In this document: positions 52,526-61,193 of the stretch, piece by piece
How the letters are laid out: each line of letters starts with the position of its first letter
Numbering within the stretch: the stretch's first letter is position 1
Assembly: GCA_025350965.1 (NCBI GenBank)
Contig: JANXWV010000097.1
Span: 42,761 to 106,760 of the forward strand
Source of the DNA: Rhizobacter sp.
Lineage (GTDB): Bacteria; Pseudomonadota; Gammaproteobacteria; Burkholderiales; Burkholderiaceae_C
Reading direction: 5' to 3'
DNA length: 64,000 bases
The notes under the pieces: model-generated
Database searches by the model: none
What the model was told of the DNA's origin: nothing
The model's input: only the letters and a program-made list of their open reading frames with translations
Program-made: the position numbers and the translations under genes

Positions 52526-54661
52526 GTGTCACCTCACACCACCACAGAACGCACGCGCACGCTCGCGCTGTGGCAGCCGCTCATTGACGCCATGCTGCAC
52601 GCGGTGTGGCTCGTCGATGCGCAGAGCCTGCGCATCGTGGCCGCGAACCGTGCCGCCGGCATGTTGCTCGGCATGCCGCTGGCCGAGTTGGTCGGCACCG
52701 AGGTGCTGGACCTGGCCGCCACCCCCGAGGACCTGTGCTTCTGGGGCGACGTGGCCGACCAGGTGGACGGCGGCGTGGCGCAGCAGATCGAGTCGGAAAC
52801 GCTCGTGACGCGGCGCGACGGCACGGCCGCGCCGGTGCTGCGGCGCGTTTGCCGCTTGAACGCCAGCTCGCTCGTTGCCGATGCCGCCGAAGGGGCTGCG
52901 GACAGCGCACGGCGTGGCGACGCGCTCTACTGCGTTGCGCTGCACGACCGAAGCCAGCAGGTGCGCGTGGAGCGCGAACTCGAACTGACGGTGGCCGACC
53001 TGCGTGCCACGCTCGAGTCGACCCAGGACGGCCTGCTCGTCACCGACCTGGCCGGCCGCATCCGCAACTTCAACCAGCGGTTCGTGCAGGTCTGGGGCCT
53101 GCCGCAGGCCTTGCTCGGCAAGCGGGCCGACGATACCGTGCTCGACTGGATGCGCGCCAGCGTCACCGAGCCCGGCGCCTACATGCGCCGGCTGGCTGCG
53201 CTCGACAGCGATGCCATGCTGCAGGCGACCGACGTTCTGGAACTGCAGGGCGGGCGCGTGCTCGAACGCGTGGCCATGCCGCAATGCGCGCAGGGCCAGC
53301 CCATCGGGCGGGTGTTCTCGTTTCGCGACATCACCGACAAGATCGAGGCGAATCGCCGCATCCAGCAGCTCTCGACCACCGACGCGCTGACCGCGCTGCC
53401 GAACCGCCGCCTGCTGGCCGACCGGATCGAGGTGGCCTTGGCACGCGCTGCGCGCGACGGGTCGCGCTTCGCGCTGTTGTTCATGAACCTGGACCATTTC
53501 CAGCACATCAACGAGACCCTCGGCCGCGCCCTGGGCGACCGGGTGCTGCTCGACGTGGCCGAGCGCGTGAAGGCCAGCCTGCGCCAGGCCGACACCGTGG
53601 CCCGCCTCGGCGGCGACGAGTTCGTGGTGCTCACCCACCAGGCCGATGAAGCGGGTGCGGGCCACGCCGCCCAGCGCCTGCTCGACGCGTTCAAGCGCCC
53701 GTTCACTCACGCCGGCATGAGCTTCACCGTGACTGCCAGCGTGGGCATTGCGCTGCACCCGAACGACGGCGCCACGATGGACGAACTGCTGCGCCGCGCG
53801 GAGGCCGCCATGCGCGAGGCCAAGCTCGCCGGCCGTGCCAGCTACCGCCTGCACCAGCCGCGCCCCGCGCATGCGGACGCGCGCTCACGCACCCGCATGC
53901 AACTCGACCACGCCATGCGCCAGGCGTTGAACGAAGGGCAATTCCGCTTGCACTACCAGCCACAGGTGAGCCTGGACACCGGTGAGGTGGTGGGCTGCGA
54001 GGCATTGATCCGGTGGCGAGACGCCGTGCTCGGCGAGGTCTCGCCTGGCGAGTTCATTCCCGTCGCCGAGGAGAGCGGCTTCATCATCGCCATCGGCGAT
54101 TGGGTGCTGCACGAGGCCGTGCGCCAGGCCGCGCAGTGGCTGGCGGCAGGGCGCGGCGTGGCGGTGTCGGTCAACGTGTCGGCGCTGCAGTTCCAGCAAC
54201 CCGGCTTCGTGGACGGCGTGGCGCGTGCGTTGCAGGCGGCTGGCTTGCCGGCGAAGTGGATCGAGCTCGAACTGACCGAGTCGTGCCTGATCCACGACGC
54301 CCAAGACGCGATGCTGCGCCTGCAGGCGCTGGCGCGGCTCGGCGTGCGCCTGGCCATCGACGACTTCGGCATCGGCTATTCGAGCCTGTCGTACCTGAAG
54401 CGCTTCCCGATCAGCCGCCTGAAGATCGACCGCAGCTTCGTCGGCGGGCTGCCGGCGGGCGAGAGCGACGTGGGCATCGTGCAGGCCATCATCAACATGG
54501 GCCGTGCGCTGCGGCTGGAAGTCGTTGCCGAAGGCGTCGAGACCGAGGCGCAGCGCGAGTTCCTGCAGGCGGCGGGCTGCCACCTGTTCCAGGGTTTCCT
54601 GTACGCACCCGCGCTTGCCGCGCCGGCGTTCGAGGCGCGCGTGGGGGCGGCCCTGACCTGA
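52526..54661 (+). CDS. PAS-GGDEF-EAL cyclic-di-GMP signalling protein
   Basis: A 711-residue protein with two PAS domains (from ~20, LIDAMLHAVWLVDAQSLRIV, and ~155), then GGDEF and EAL domains. The cyclase motif LGGDEFVV is intact near residue 363. The EAL domain keeps its metal and catalytic sets (GCEALIRW, LELTES, AIDDFGIGYSSLSYLK, LKIDRSFV, VVAEGVETEAQ), so both synthesis and breakdown of cyclic di-GMP are possible. The GTG start at 52526 is likely; an ATG at 52592 would remove the first 22 residues. It probably forms an operon with the HD-GYP gene. Confidence 0.9.
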   Translation: MSPHTTTERTRTLALWQPLIDAMLHAVWLVDAQSLRIVAANRAAGMLLGMPLAELVGTEVLDLAATPEDLCFWGDVADQVDGGVAQQIESETLVTRRDGTAAPVLRRVCRLNASSLVADAAEGAADSARRGDALYCVALHDRSQQVRVERELELTVADLRATLESTQDGLLVTDLAGRIRNFNQRFVQVWGLPQALLGKRADDTVLDWMRASVTEPGAYMRRLAALDSDAMLQATDVLELQGGRVLERVAMPQCAQGQPIGRVFSFRDITDKIEANRRIQQLSTTDALTALPNRRLLADRIEVALARAARDGSRFALLFMNLDHFQHINETLGRALGDRVLLDVAERVKASLRQADTVARLGGDEFVVLTHQADEAGAGHAAQRLLDAFKRPFTHAGMSFTVTASVGIALHPNDGATMDELLRRAEAAMREAKLAGRASYRLHQPRPAHADARSRTRMQLDHAMRQALNEGQFRLHYQPQVSLDTGEVVGCEALIRWRDAVLGEVSPGEFIPVAEESGFIIAIGDWVLHEAVRQAAQWLAAGRGVAVSVNVSALQFQQPGFVDGVARALQAAGLPAKWIELELTESCLIHDAQDAMLRLQALARLGVRLAIDDFGIGYSSLSYLKRFPISRLKIDRSFVGGLPAGESDVGIVQAIINMGRALRLEVVAEGVETEAQREFLQAAGCHLFQGFLYAPALAAPAFEARVGAALT

Positions 54662-54689
54662 CCCCGGCGCTGCAGGTGGTGAACAGGTC

Positions 54690-54960
54690 GGCCAGCGCGA
54701 CGCGGCGGTGACGCTGCACCTGCACGACCTGGGCACGCCGGCCCACATCGCCACCGACGACTGCTCAAGCCCGGTGGCTTGCTGATGAACCACGGCATCA
54801 CCGCCGGCGGCACCGGCAACGACCAGTTCGGCCCCGGCATGGGCGACTTCATCGAGCGCTACATCTTCCCCGGTGGCGAGCTGATGCATGTGTCCAAGGG
54901 CTGCAGGTGATGAGCGAGGCCGGCATCGAGCCGCTTGACGTGGAGAACCTGCGCCCGCCC
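54690..54960 (+). pseudogene. Decayed cyclopropane-fatty-acyl-phospholipid synthase-like methyltransferase
   Basis: Short frames here read LLKPGGLLMNHGITAGG, GDFIERYIFPGGELMHVSK and, after a one-base shift at about 54899-54900, LQVMSEAGIEPLDVENLR. These match, in order, blocks of the SAM-dependent cyclopropane synthase family that lie in the middle to late part of a ~400-residue protein. The N-terminal half and the end are missing, and the frame is broken. The upstream 54690-54765 may be another remnant of the same gene. No function expected. Confidence 0.65.
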
Positions 54961-55078
54961 CGACGGCGACCGCTGGCAGCGGCAAGGGTGGCCACCTGCG
55001 CGGCGCACAATCGGTCTATCCGTTCCAGCGCGACCACATCGTCGCGCCGACCCCGCTCACCGACGAAGGCGCTGCCCC

Positions 55079-55402
55079 ATGATGTACAAGTTCAAGTCCA
55101 AAGCCGCCGGCGACGTGATCATGATGGGCCCGGCCGGCGACGACGTGCTGCGCCTGATCGGCAAGGCGCCTGGCGCCACCGGCATCATCGAGGTGGCGGC
55201 CATGCCTGCCGCCATCGCCGCCATCGAAGCGGCGTTGGCCGCCGACGACGCCGCTCGGGCCCAGGCCGAAAAAGACGCCGCCGCCGAAGGCCAGAAGCTC
55301 GGCCCCCGCGAAGGCGTGACCTTGCGCCAACGGGCCTGGCCGCTGGCCGAGATGATGAAGCGCTCGGTGGCCGAGGGTGCCGACATCGTCTGGGGCGTTT
55401 GA
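55079..55402 (+). CDS. DUF1840 family protein
   Basis: A 107-residue cytoplasmic protein. MMYKFKSKAAGDVIMMGPAG and IIEVAAMPAAIAAIEAAL are the conserved start and core of DUF1840, a family mostly confined to betaproteobacteria, with no known function. The C-terminal part has GVTLRQRAWPLAEMMKRSVA. Two adjacent ATGs (55079 and 55082) may be used. It lies 14 bases upstream of the histidine phosphatase gene and is likely co-transcribed. Confidence 0.88.
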   Translation: MMYKFKSKAAGDVIMMGPAGDDVLRLIGKAPGATGIIEVAAMPAAIAAIEAALAADDAARAQAEKDAAAEGQKLGPREGVTLRQRAWPLAEMMKRSVAEGADIVWGV

Positions 55403-55416
55403 GCCCGGGCCCGGTG

Positions 55417-56097
55417 ATGGAGGACGCGGCACAGCAGGTCACCCGGGTTCTGGCCATCCGCCACGGCGAGACGGCATGGAACGTGGACTCGCGCATCCAG
55501 GGCCAGCTCGACGTGCCGCTCAACGACATCGGCCGCTGGCAGGCGCACCGCCTGGCGCTGGCGGTGAGCGATGAAGGCGTCGATGCGGTCTACGCCAGCG
55601 ACCTGTTGCGCGCGATGCAGACGGCGCAAGCCGTGGCGGCGGGCACCGGCCGCGAGATCGTCACCGACCCCGGCCTGCGCGAGCGCGGCTTCGGCGTCTT
55701 CGAGGGCCTCACCTACGCCGAAATCCAGCAACGCTACCCCGAGATGAGCGAGCGCTGGAGGAAGCGCGACCCGACCTTCGGCGCACCCGGCGGCGAAACG
55801 CTGCGCGACTTCTTCGACCGCAGCGTGGCCACCGTCACGCGGCTGGCGCTGGCGCACCCGGGGCAGACGATTGCCGTGGTCTCGCATGGCGGAGTGATGG
55901 ACGCGCTGTACCGCGCTGCTGCGCGCGTTGCGCTCGATGCGCCGCGTTCGTGGCAGCTCGGCAATGCCAGCATCAACCGGTTGCTGCACACCCCGCAGGG
56001 CTTCACGCTCGTGGGCTGGAGCGACACCTTCCACCTCGAAGACGACTCGCTCGACGACTCCAGCGACGGCGAAACCGGGCGCGAACGCAGCGGTTGA
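55417..56097 (+). CDS. Histidine phosphatase family protein (phosphoglycerate mutase-like)
   Basis: A 226-residue enzyme. The active-site RHGET motif (LAIRHGETAWNVDSRIQGQ) holds the catalytic histidine, and SHGGVMDALYRAA near residue 150 holds the second histidine; the conserved ASDLLRAMQTAQ and GFGVFEGLTY blocks are present. Members include phosphoglycerate mutases and alpha-ribazole phosphatases; the substrate cannot be told. The ATG at 55417 follows the DUF1840 gene by 14 bases; a GTG at 55414 is an alternative. The acidic tail DDSLDDSSDGETG is unusual. Confidence 0.89.
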   Translation: MEDAAQQVTRVLAIRHGETAWNVDSRIQGQLDVPLNDIGRWQAHRLALAVSDEGVDAVYASDLLRAMQTAQAVAAGTGREIVTDPGLRERGFGVFEGLTYAEIQQRYPEMSERWRKRDPTFGAPGGETLRDFFDRSVATVTRLALAHPGQTIAVVSHGGVMDALYRAAARVALDAPRSWQLGNASINRLLHTPQGFTLVGWSDTFHLEDDSLDDSSDGETGRERSG

Positions 56098-56106
56098 GCG
56101 CTTGTG

Positions 56107-56460
56107 TCAGCCGGTTTTGTCCGGCAGTTGCTGAACCTGCGTCGACAGTTCCTTGACCTGCGCGCGGCTGCGCTCGAGCTTGTCATCGGCTTCGTGGCGC
56201 TTCTGTGTTTCGTGCTCGAGCGCGGCGGTCACATCGGCCAGCGTCTCGGCCGACTCGGCGAGCTTGTGCTCCAGTTCCCCGGTCTGTTCGAGTGCCTGCG
56301 CCACTTCGCCGACCTGCAACTCATCCGGCAGTTCTTGCGCCAGCACCGCGCCGATGACGCCCACCTGGCTTGCCGCGCTTTGAATGTCGGCAGCGACCGC
56401 ACTGGTCTTGTCGAGGGTGTCTTGCAAGGGGTGTGCGTTGGGGTCGGCAGGCGCTGCCAT
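56107..56460 (-). CDS. Small coiled-coil protein, function unknown
   Basis: A 117-residue, highly charged, mostly helical protein. The middle and end (LEHKLAESAETLADVTAALE, then HETQKRHEADDKLERSRAQV) form a heptad-like coiled coil, with a short N-terminal Pro/Ala-rich part. No signal peptide or membrane helix is seen. I do not recognise a family. It converges on the histidine phosphatase gene, nine bases away, and is otherwise alone. Confidence 0.65.
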   Translation of the reverse strand: MAAPADPNAHPLQDTLDKTSAVAADIQSAASQVGVIGAVLAQELPDELQVGEVAQALEQTGELEHKLAESAETLADVTAALEHETQKRHEADDKLERSRAQVKELSTQVQQLPDKTG

Positions 56461-56688
56461 CACAGGTTCTCCGCAGAGGTCGAAAGGTCGAGTTTACTTG
56501 TCGGGATCGGCCGGCATGCGCTGCGGGCAAGCCCTCTACGGAGATACCCGCAAAGCGCGTGATCGGGCGCCCGGGCGCCCTCCTCCGTCCTTAGACTCGG
56601 CGTCCTGTTGCCTGAAACGGGTTCAGCTGATCGAACGACCGGCTGCAACCCATCGCTCGCAACCCACACCGCCCGAATCGCCGCCCGA

Positions 56689-57537
56689 ATGCTCATGCAC
56701 CTCGCCTCCACGGCCCGGCCGACCCGCGCCCCGCTCGTCACGGCGCTCGTGCCGGCGGTGTCGCGCGCCCTCACGCTGCTCGACCGGCTGGCGCGCGAGC
56801 GCGTGCCGATGAGCCTGGCGCAGCTGACGAACGAGCTGGCCCTGCCCAAGAGCAGTGTGCACGGCCTGTGCAACACGCTGGTGTCGTTCGGCTACCTGCG
56901 CCGCCAGCCCGACGGCGCGTTCCTGATCGGCCCGGGCGTGATGGGCCTGGCGGAGGCCTTCGTTTCGGGCATCGACGTGGCGCAGGAGTTCAACGCGCTG
57001 TGGGCCCACGTGGGCGCAGCGCCCGAGGAAACGGTGGTTCTTTCGGTGCTCAGCGGGTGCGACGCGCTGTATGTGGCGGTGCGCAACAGCGCGCGCCCGC
57101 TCGGCCTGGCATTCACCGTGGGGATGCGCTTGCCGGCTTACCTGTCGGGCAGCGGCAAGGCGATGCTGGCGCACCTGCCGCCCGGCGAGGTGCGAACCCG
57201 CTTTGCGGCGGGCCTGGGCCCGCACCTCACGCGCAAGGGCCCGCGCGAGATCGAGGCCTTGCTGAAGGAACTCGCCTCGACCCGCAAGCGCGGCTACAGC
57301 GTCGACGACGAATGCGTGCGCGAAGGCGTCTATTCGTTCGGCGCGCCGGTGCGCGACGCCGCCGGTGGCGTGGTGGCCGGCGTGGCGGTGTGCATCAACA
57401 AGGCGCTGCTCGGCGCCGACCGCGGCGAGCGCCACCGTGCGGCGGCGCTCAACGTGGCGCATGCCTTGTCGCGGCGCCTCGGGTTCGCCGCCGCCCAGGC
57501 CAATCCAGCGGCCGGTGCCCGAGGTGCACGCCAATGA
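56689..57537 (+). CDS. IclR-family transcriptional regulator
   Basis: A 282-residue regulator. The N-terminal winged helix is ALTLLDRLARERVPMSLAQL then NELALPKSSVHGLCNTLV, and the C-terminal IclR effector domain has LAFTVGMRLPAYLSGSGKAM and RGYSVDDECVREGVYSFGAP. The start at 56689 (MLMHLASTARPTR) is the first ATG; a TTG at 56608 would add 27 residues. Its stop overlaps the ATG of the first ABC gene (ATGA), so it is co-transcribed with the third importer and probably controls it. Confidence 0.88.
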   Translation: MLMHLASTARPTRAPLVTALVPAVSRALTLLDRLARERVPMSLAQLTNELALPKSSVHGLCNTLVSFGYLRRQPDGAFLIGPGVMGLAEAFVSGIDVAQEFNALWAHVGAAPEETVVLSVLSGCDALYVAVRNSARPLGLAFTVGMRLPAYLSGSGKAMLAHLPPGEVRTRFAAGLGPHLTRKGPREIEALLKELASTRKRGYSVDDECVREGVYSFGAPVRDAAGGVVAGVAVCINKALLGADRGERHRAAALNVAHALSRRLGFAAAQANPAAGARGARQ

Positions 57538-58310
57538 ACAGCACCGACTACATCCTGGAGACGCGCGAACTCACCAAGGAGTTCAAAGGTTTCGTCGCCG
57601 TCAACAAGGTCGACCTGAAAGTGCGGCGCGGCAGCATCCACGCGATGATCGGGCCGAACGGCGCCGGCAAGACCACGTGCTTTAACCTGCTGACGAAGTT
57701 CCTGATCCCCACGCGCGGGCAGATCCTCTTCGACGGGGTCGACATCACGCCCGACAAGCCGGCGGCCATTGCGCGGCGCGGCGTGATCCGGTCGTTCCAG
57801 ATCTCGGCCGTGTTTGCGCACCTGAGCGTGCTCGAGAACGTGCGCGTGGCCTTGCAGCGCAAGCTCGGCACGAGCTATCACGTCTGGAAGCCCGAGGCGT
57901 CACTGCACACGCTCGACGCACAGGCGCTCGCGCTGCTGGCGCAGGTCGACCTGGAAGCCTACGCGGCGCTGCCGGCGGTGGAACTGAGCTACGGCTGCAA
58001 GCGCGCGCTCGAGATCGCGACCACGCTGGCGATGGAGCCGAAGCTGATGCTGCTCGACGAGCCCACGCAGGGCATGGGCCTGGAGGACGTGGACCGCATT
58101 CGCCAGTTGATCAAGAAGGTGGCCGCCAGCCGAACCGTGCTGATGGTCGAGCACAACATGAGCGTGGTGGCCAGCATTGCCGACACCATCACCGTGCTGC
58201 AACGCGGCGCGCTGCTCGCCGAAGGGCCGTATGCCGAGGTGTCGAAGAACCCGGCCGTGATCGAGGCCTACATGGGCAGTGCGAATGTCGAGTTGAAGGG
58301 CGCGCATTGA
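57534..58310 (+). CDS. ABC transporter ATP-binding protein, LivG type
   Basis: A 258-residue ATPase with Walker A GPNGAGKT at residues 40-47, signature LSYGCKRALEIATTL, Walker B LMLLDEPTQGM and H-loop MVEHNMSVV. The LivG marker SFQISAVF is present. It is coupled by overlap to the IclR gene upstream and the LivF gene downstream. It is the first transport gene of the third importer, in which the ATPases precede the binding protein and the permeases. Confidence 0.92.
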   Translation: MNSTDYILETRELTKEFKGFVAVNKVDLKVRRGSIHAMIGPNGAGKTTCFNLLTKFLIPTRGQILFDGVDITPDKPAAIARRGVIRSFQISAVFAHLSVLENVRVALQRKLGTSYHVWKPEASLHTLDAQALALLAQVDLEAYAALPAVELSYGCKRALEIATTLAMEPKLMLLDEPTQGMGLEDVDRIRQLIKKVAASRTVLMVEHNMSVVASIADTITVLQRGALLAEGPYAEVSKNPAVIEAYMGSANVELKGAH

Positions 58311-59014
58311 TGGGTACGCCCTTTCTTGAGGTCAACGACTTGCAAGGCTGGTACGGCGAATCGCACGTGCTGCACGGTGTGAACTTCCACGTCAATGAAG
58401 GCGAGGTCGTCACGCTGCTTGGGCGCAACGGCGCGGGCCGCACCAGCACCATGCGTTCCATCATGGGCCTGATCGGCCGGCGCACCGGTTCGATCAAGGT
58501 GCGCGGCGTCGAGACCATCGGCCTGGCCACGCACCGCATCGCGCGGCTCGGCCTGGGCTACTGCCCGGAAGAGCGCGGCATCTTCTCGTCGCTGTCGTGC
58601 GAAGAGAACCTGATGCTGCCGCCCATGCTCAGCCCTGGCGGCATGGGCGTGGAGCAGATCTACGCCATGTTCCCGAACCTGAAAGAGCGCGCCGGCAGCC
58701 AGGGCACGCGCCTCTCGGGTGGTGAGCAGCAGATGTTGGCTGTGGCGCGCATCCTGCGCACCGGCGCCAAGCTGTTGCTGCTTGACGAGATCTCGGAAGG
58801 CCTGGCCCCGGTCATCGTGCAAAAGCTCGCCGAGATGGTGGTCGCCTTGCGCAAGCAGGGCTACACCATCGTGATGGTTGAGCAGAACTTCGTCTTCGCC
58901 GCCCCGCTGGCCGACCGCTTCATGGTGATGGAGCACGGCCAGGTGATCCAGAGCTTCACGCAGGCTGAACTTCCCGCCCGCATGGAGCGGCTGCATGAAT
59001 ACCTCGGCGTCTGA
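58310..59014 (+). CDS. ABC transporter ATP-binding protein, LivF type, with Lys-to-Arg Walker A
   Basis: A 234-residue LivF-family ATPase with signature LSGGEQQMLAVARIL, Walker B LLLLDEISEGL and H-loop MVEQNFVFA. The Walker A loop reads GRNGAGRTS at 38-46, so the invariant lysine is Arg44 (codon CGC at 58439-58441). This is unusual because the lysine contacts the ATP phosphates; the partner LivG keeps its lysine. The rest of the protein is intact, so it may still be functional as an asymmetric site. The ATG overlaps the LivG stop. Confidence 0.91.
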   Translation: MGTPFLEVNDLQGWYGESHVLHGVNFHVNEGEVVTLLGRNGAGRTSTMRSIMGLIGRRTGSIKVRGVETIGLATHRIARLGLGYCPEERGIFSSLSCEENLMLPPMLSPGGMGVEQIYAMFPNLKERAGSQGTRLSGGEQQMLAVARILRTGAKLLLLDEISEGLAPVIVQKLAEMVVALRKQGYTIVMVEQNFVFAAPLADRFMVMEHGQVIQSFTQAELPARMERLHEYLGV

Positions 59015-59068
59015 GCCGGCCGCACCGACCCACACTCACACCCACTTTCGTCTCACAGGAGAACCCGC

Positions 59069-60274
59069 ATGAAACTGACCCGACTCTCTGCCGCCTGCGC
59101 CTTGACCGTCGCAGCACTCGCCGCACCCGCACAAGCCCAGGTCTCGGGCGACGTGATCCGCATCGGCCTGATCACCGACATGTCGGGCCTCTACGCCGAC
59201 ATCGACGGCCCGGCCGGCGCCGAGGCCATCAAGATGGCGATCGCCGACATGGGCGGCGCGGTGGCCGGCAAGAAGATCGAAGTGCTGGTGGCCGACCACC
59301 AGAACAAGCCCGACGTGGCGGCCGCCAAGGCGCGCGAGTGGTTCGATACGCAGGGTCTGGACATGCTGATCGGTGGCACCAGCTCGGGCACCAACCTCGC
59401 CATGTCGAAGGTTGCCCTCGAGAAAAAGAAGGTGTTCATCTCGGTCGGCGCTGCCACCTCGGCGTTGACCAACGAACAGTGCTCGCCGTACACCGTGCAC
59501 TGGGCCTATGACACCGTCGCGCTGGCCAAGGGCACGGGCAACGCGGTCGTGAAGGCCGGCGGCAAGAGCTGGTACTTCCTGACCGCCGACTACGCCTTCG
59601 GCGCGCAGCTGCAGGCCGACACCTCGGCCGTGGTCAAAGGGGCCGGCGGCACCATCGTCGGCTCGGTCAAGCACCCGTTGGCGGCGAGCGACTTCTCCAG
59701 CTTCCTGCTGCAGGCGCAGGGCAGCAAGGCGCAGATCCTGGGCCTCGCGAACGCCGGTGGCGACACCATCAACAGCATCAAGGCGGCGAACGAGTTCGGC
59801 ATCACCAAGACCATGAAACTCGCCGGTTTGCTGATGTTCATCAACGACATCCACTCGCTCGGGCTGAAGGCCACACAGGGCATGTACCTGACCGACAGCT
59901 GGTACTGGAACCGCGACGCTGAAACCCGTGCCTGGAGCCGCAAGTTCTTCGAGAAGATCAAGCGCATGCCGTCGAGCATTCAGGCCGGCGACTACTCGGC
60001 CGCGCTGAACTACCTGCAGGCCGTGAAGGCCACCGGAACCGACGATGCCGACAAGGTTCTCGCCCACATGCGCAAGACCAAGGTCAACGACATCTTCGCC
60101 AAGGGAGGCTACATCCGCGAGGATGGCCGCATGGTGCACGACATGTACCTGATGCAGGTCAAGTCGCCCGACAAGTCGACCGAGCCTTGGGACTACTACA
60201 ACGTGGTCGAGACCTTCAAGGGCGACACGGCCTGGACGACCAAGGCCGACACCAAGTGCGCCGCCTGGAAATGA
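59069..60274 (+). CDS. ABC transporter periplasmic substrate-binding protein
   Basis: A 401-residue Peripla_BP_6-type protein. A signal peptide (RLSAACALTVAALAAPAQA) is followed by VIRIGLITDMSGLYADIDGP, the family start. A strong ribosome site (CAGGAGAACCCGC) precedes the ATG. Cysteines in NEQCSPYTVH and TKCAAWK may form a disulfide. It belongs to the third importer (IclR, LivG, LivF, binding protein, LivH, LivM). The ligand is unknown; this branch often binds amides, aromatic or short carboxylic acids. Confidence 0.9.
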   Translation: MKLTRLSAACALTVAALAAPAQAQVSGDVIRIGLITDMSGLYADIDGPAGAEAIKMAIADMGGAVAGKKIEVLVADHQNKPDVAAAKAREWFDTQGLDMLIGGTSSGTNLAMSKVALEKKKVFISVGAATSALTNEQCSPYTVHWAYDTVALAKGTGNAVVKAGGKSWYFLTADYAFGAQLQADTSAVVKGAGGTIVGSVKHPLAASDFSSFLLQAQGSKAQILGLANAGGDTINSIKAANEFGITKTMKLAGLLMFINDIHSLGLKATQGMYLTDSWYWNRDAETRAWSRKFFEKIKRMPSSIQAGDYSAALNYLQAVKATGTDDADKVLAHMRKTKVNDIFAKGGYIREDGRMVHDMYLMQVKSPDKSTEPWDYYNVVETFKGDTAWTTKADTKCAAWK

Positions 60275-60308
60275 TGAAGCGCTGATGCGGGCCCACCACC
60301 GCTGACCC

Positions 60309-61193
60309 ATGGAAGTCTTCGGCATCCCCCTGCAGGCCTTTCTCGGCCAGCTCCTGCTCGGCCTCGTGAACGGCTCGTTCTACGCAATGCTGAGCCTGGG
60401 GCTGGCGGTGATCTTCGGCCTGCTGGGCATCGTGAACTTCGCGCATGGCGCGCTGTACATGATCGGCGCGTATGTCGCGTGGATCGGCATGGAGAAGCTC
60501 GGCATCAACTACTGGTTCTCGCTGGTCACGGCGCCGCTGGTGGTGGGCGCGCTCGGGGTGCTGATCGAGCGCACCTTGCTCAAGCACCTGTACAAGATCG
60601 ACCCGATCTACGGCCTGCTGCTGACCTTCGGCCTGGCGCAGATCGCCGAGGGCCTGTTCCGTGAGCAGTTCGGCGTGTCGGGCCAGCAGTACGCGGTGCC
60701 CGAGCTGCTGCAGGGCGCCACCAACCTGGGCTTCATGGTGCTGCCCAACTACCGCGCCTGGGTGGTGGTGGCGTCGCTCAGCGTGTGCCTGGGCACGTGG
60801 TTCGTGATCGAGCGCACCCGGCTGGGCGCGTACCTGCGCGCCGGCACCGAGAACCCGGCGCTGGTGCAAGCCTTCGGCATCAACGTGCCCGTGATGGTGA
60901 TGCTGACCTACGGCGCTGGCTGCGGCCTGGCAGCGCTGGCCGGCGTGCTGGCTGCGCCGGTGATTCAGGTGACACCGTTGATGGGCAGCAACCTGATCAT
61001 CGTGGTGTTCGCGGTCGTGGTGATCGGCGGCATGGGCTCGATCCTCGGCTCCATCCTGACCGGCGTGGCGCTCGGCCTCGTCGAAGGGCTGACCAAGGTG
61101 TTCTATCCGGAAGCGTCGAGCGTGGTCGTGTTCGTGATCATGGCCATCGTGCTGATGATTCGCCCCGCCGGCCTGTTCGGCAAGGAAGCCTGA
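60309..61193 (+). CDS. ABC transporter permease, LivH type
   Basis: A 294-residue LivH-family permease with the start LGQLLLGLVNGSFYAMLSLG, the NFAHGALYMIGAYVA block and the coupling segment YLRAGTENPALVQAFGINV. It follows the binding-protein gene by 34 bases, and its stop overlaps the ATG of the LivM gene. It forms the membrane channel of the third importer together with LivM. Confidence 0.92.
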   Translation: MEVFGIPLQAFLGQLLLGLVNGSFYAMLSLGLAVIFGLLGIVNFAHGALYMIGAYVAWIGMEKLGINYWFSLVTAPLVVGALGVLIERTLLKHLYKIDPIYGLLLTFGLAQIAEGLFREQFGVSGQQYAVPELLQGATNLGFMVLPNYRAWVVVASLSVCLGTWFVIERTRLGAYLRAGTENPALVQAFGINVPVMVMLTYGAGCGLAALAGVLAAPVIQVTPLMGSNLIIVVFAVVVIGGMGSILGSILTGVALGLVEGLTKVFYPEASSVVVFVIMAIVLMIRPAGLFGKEA

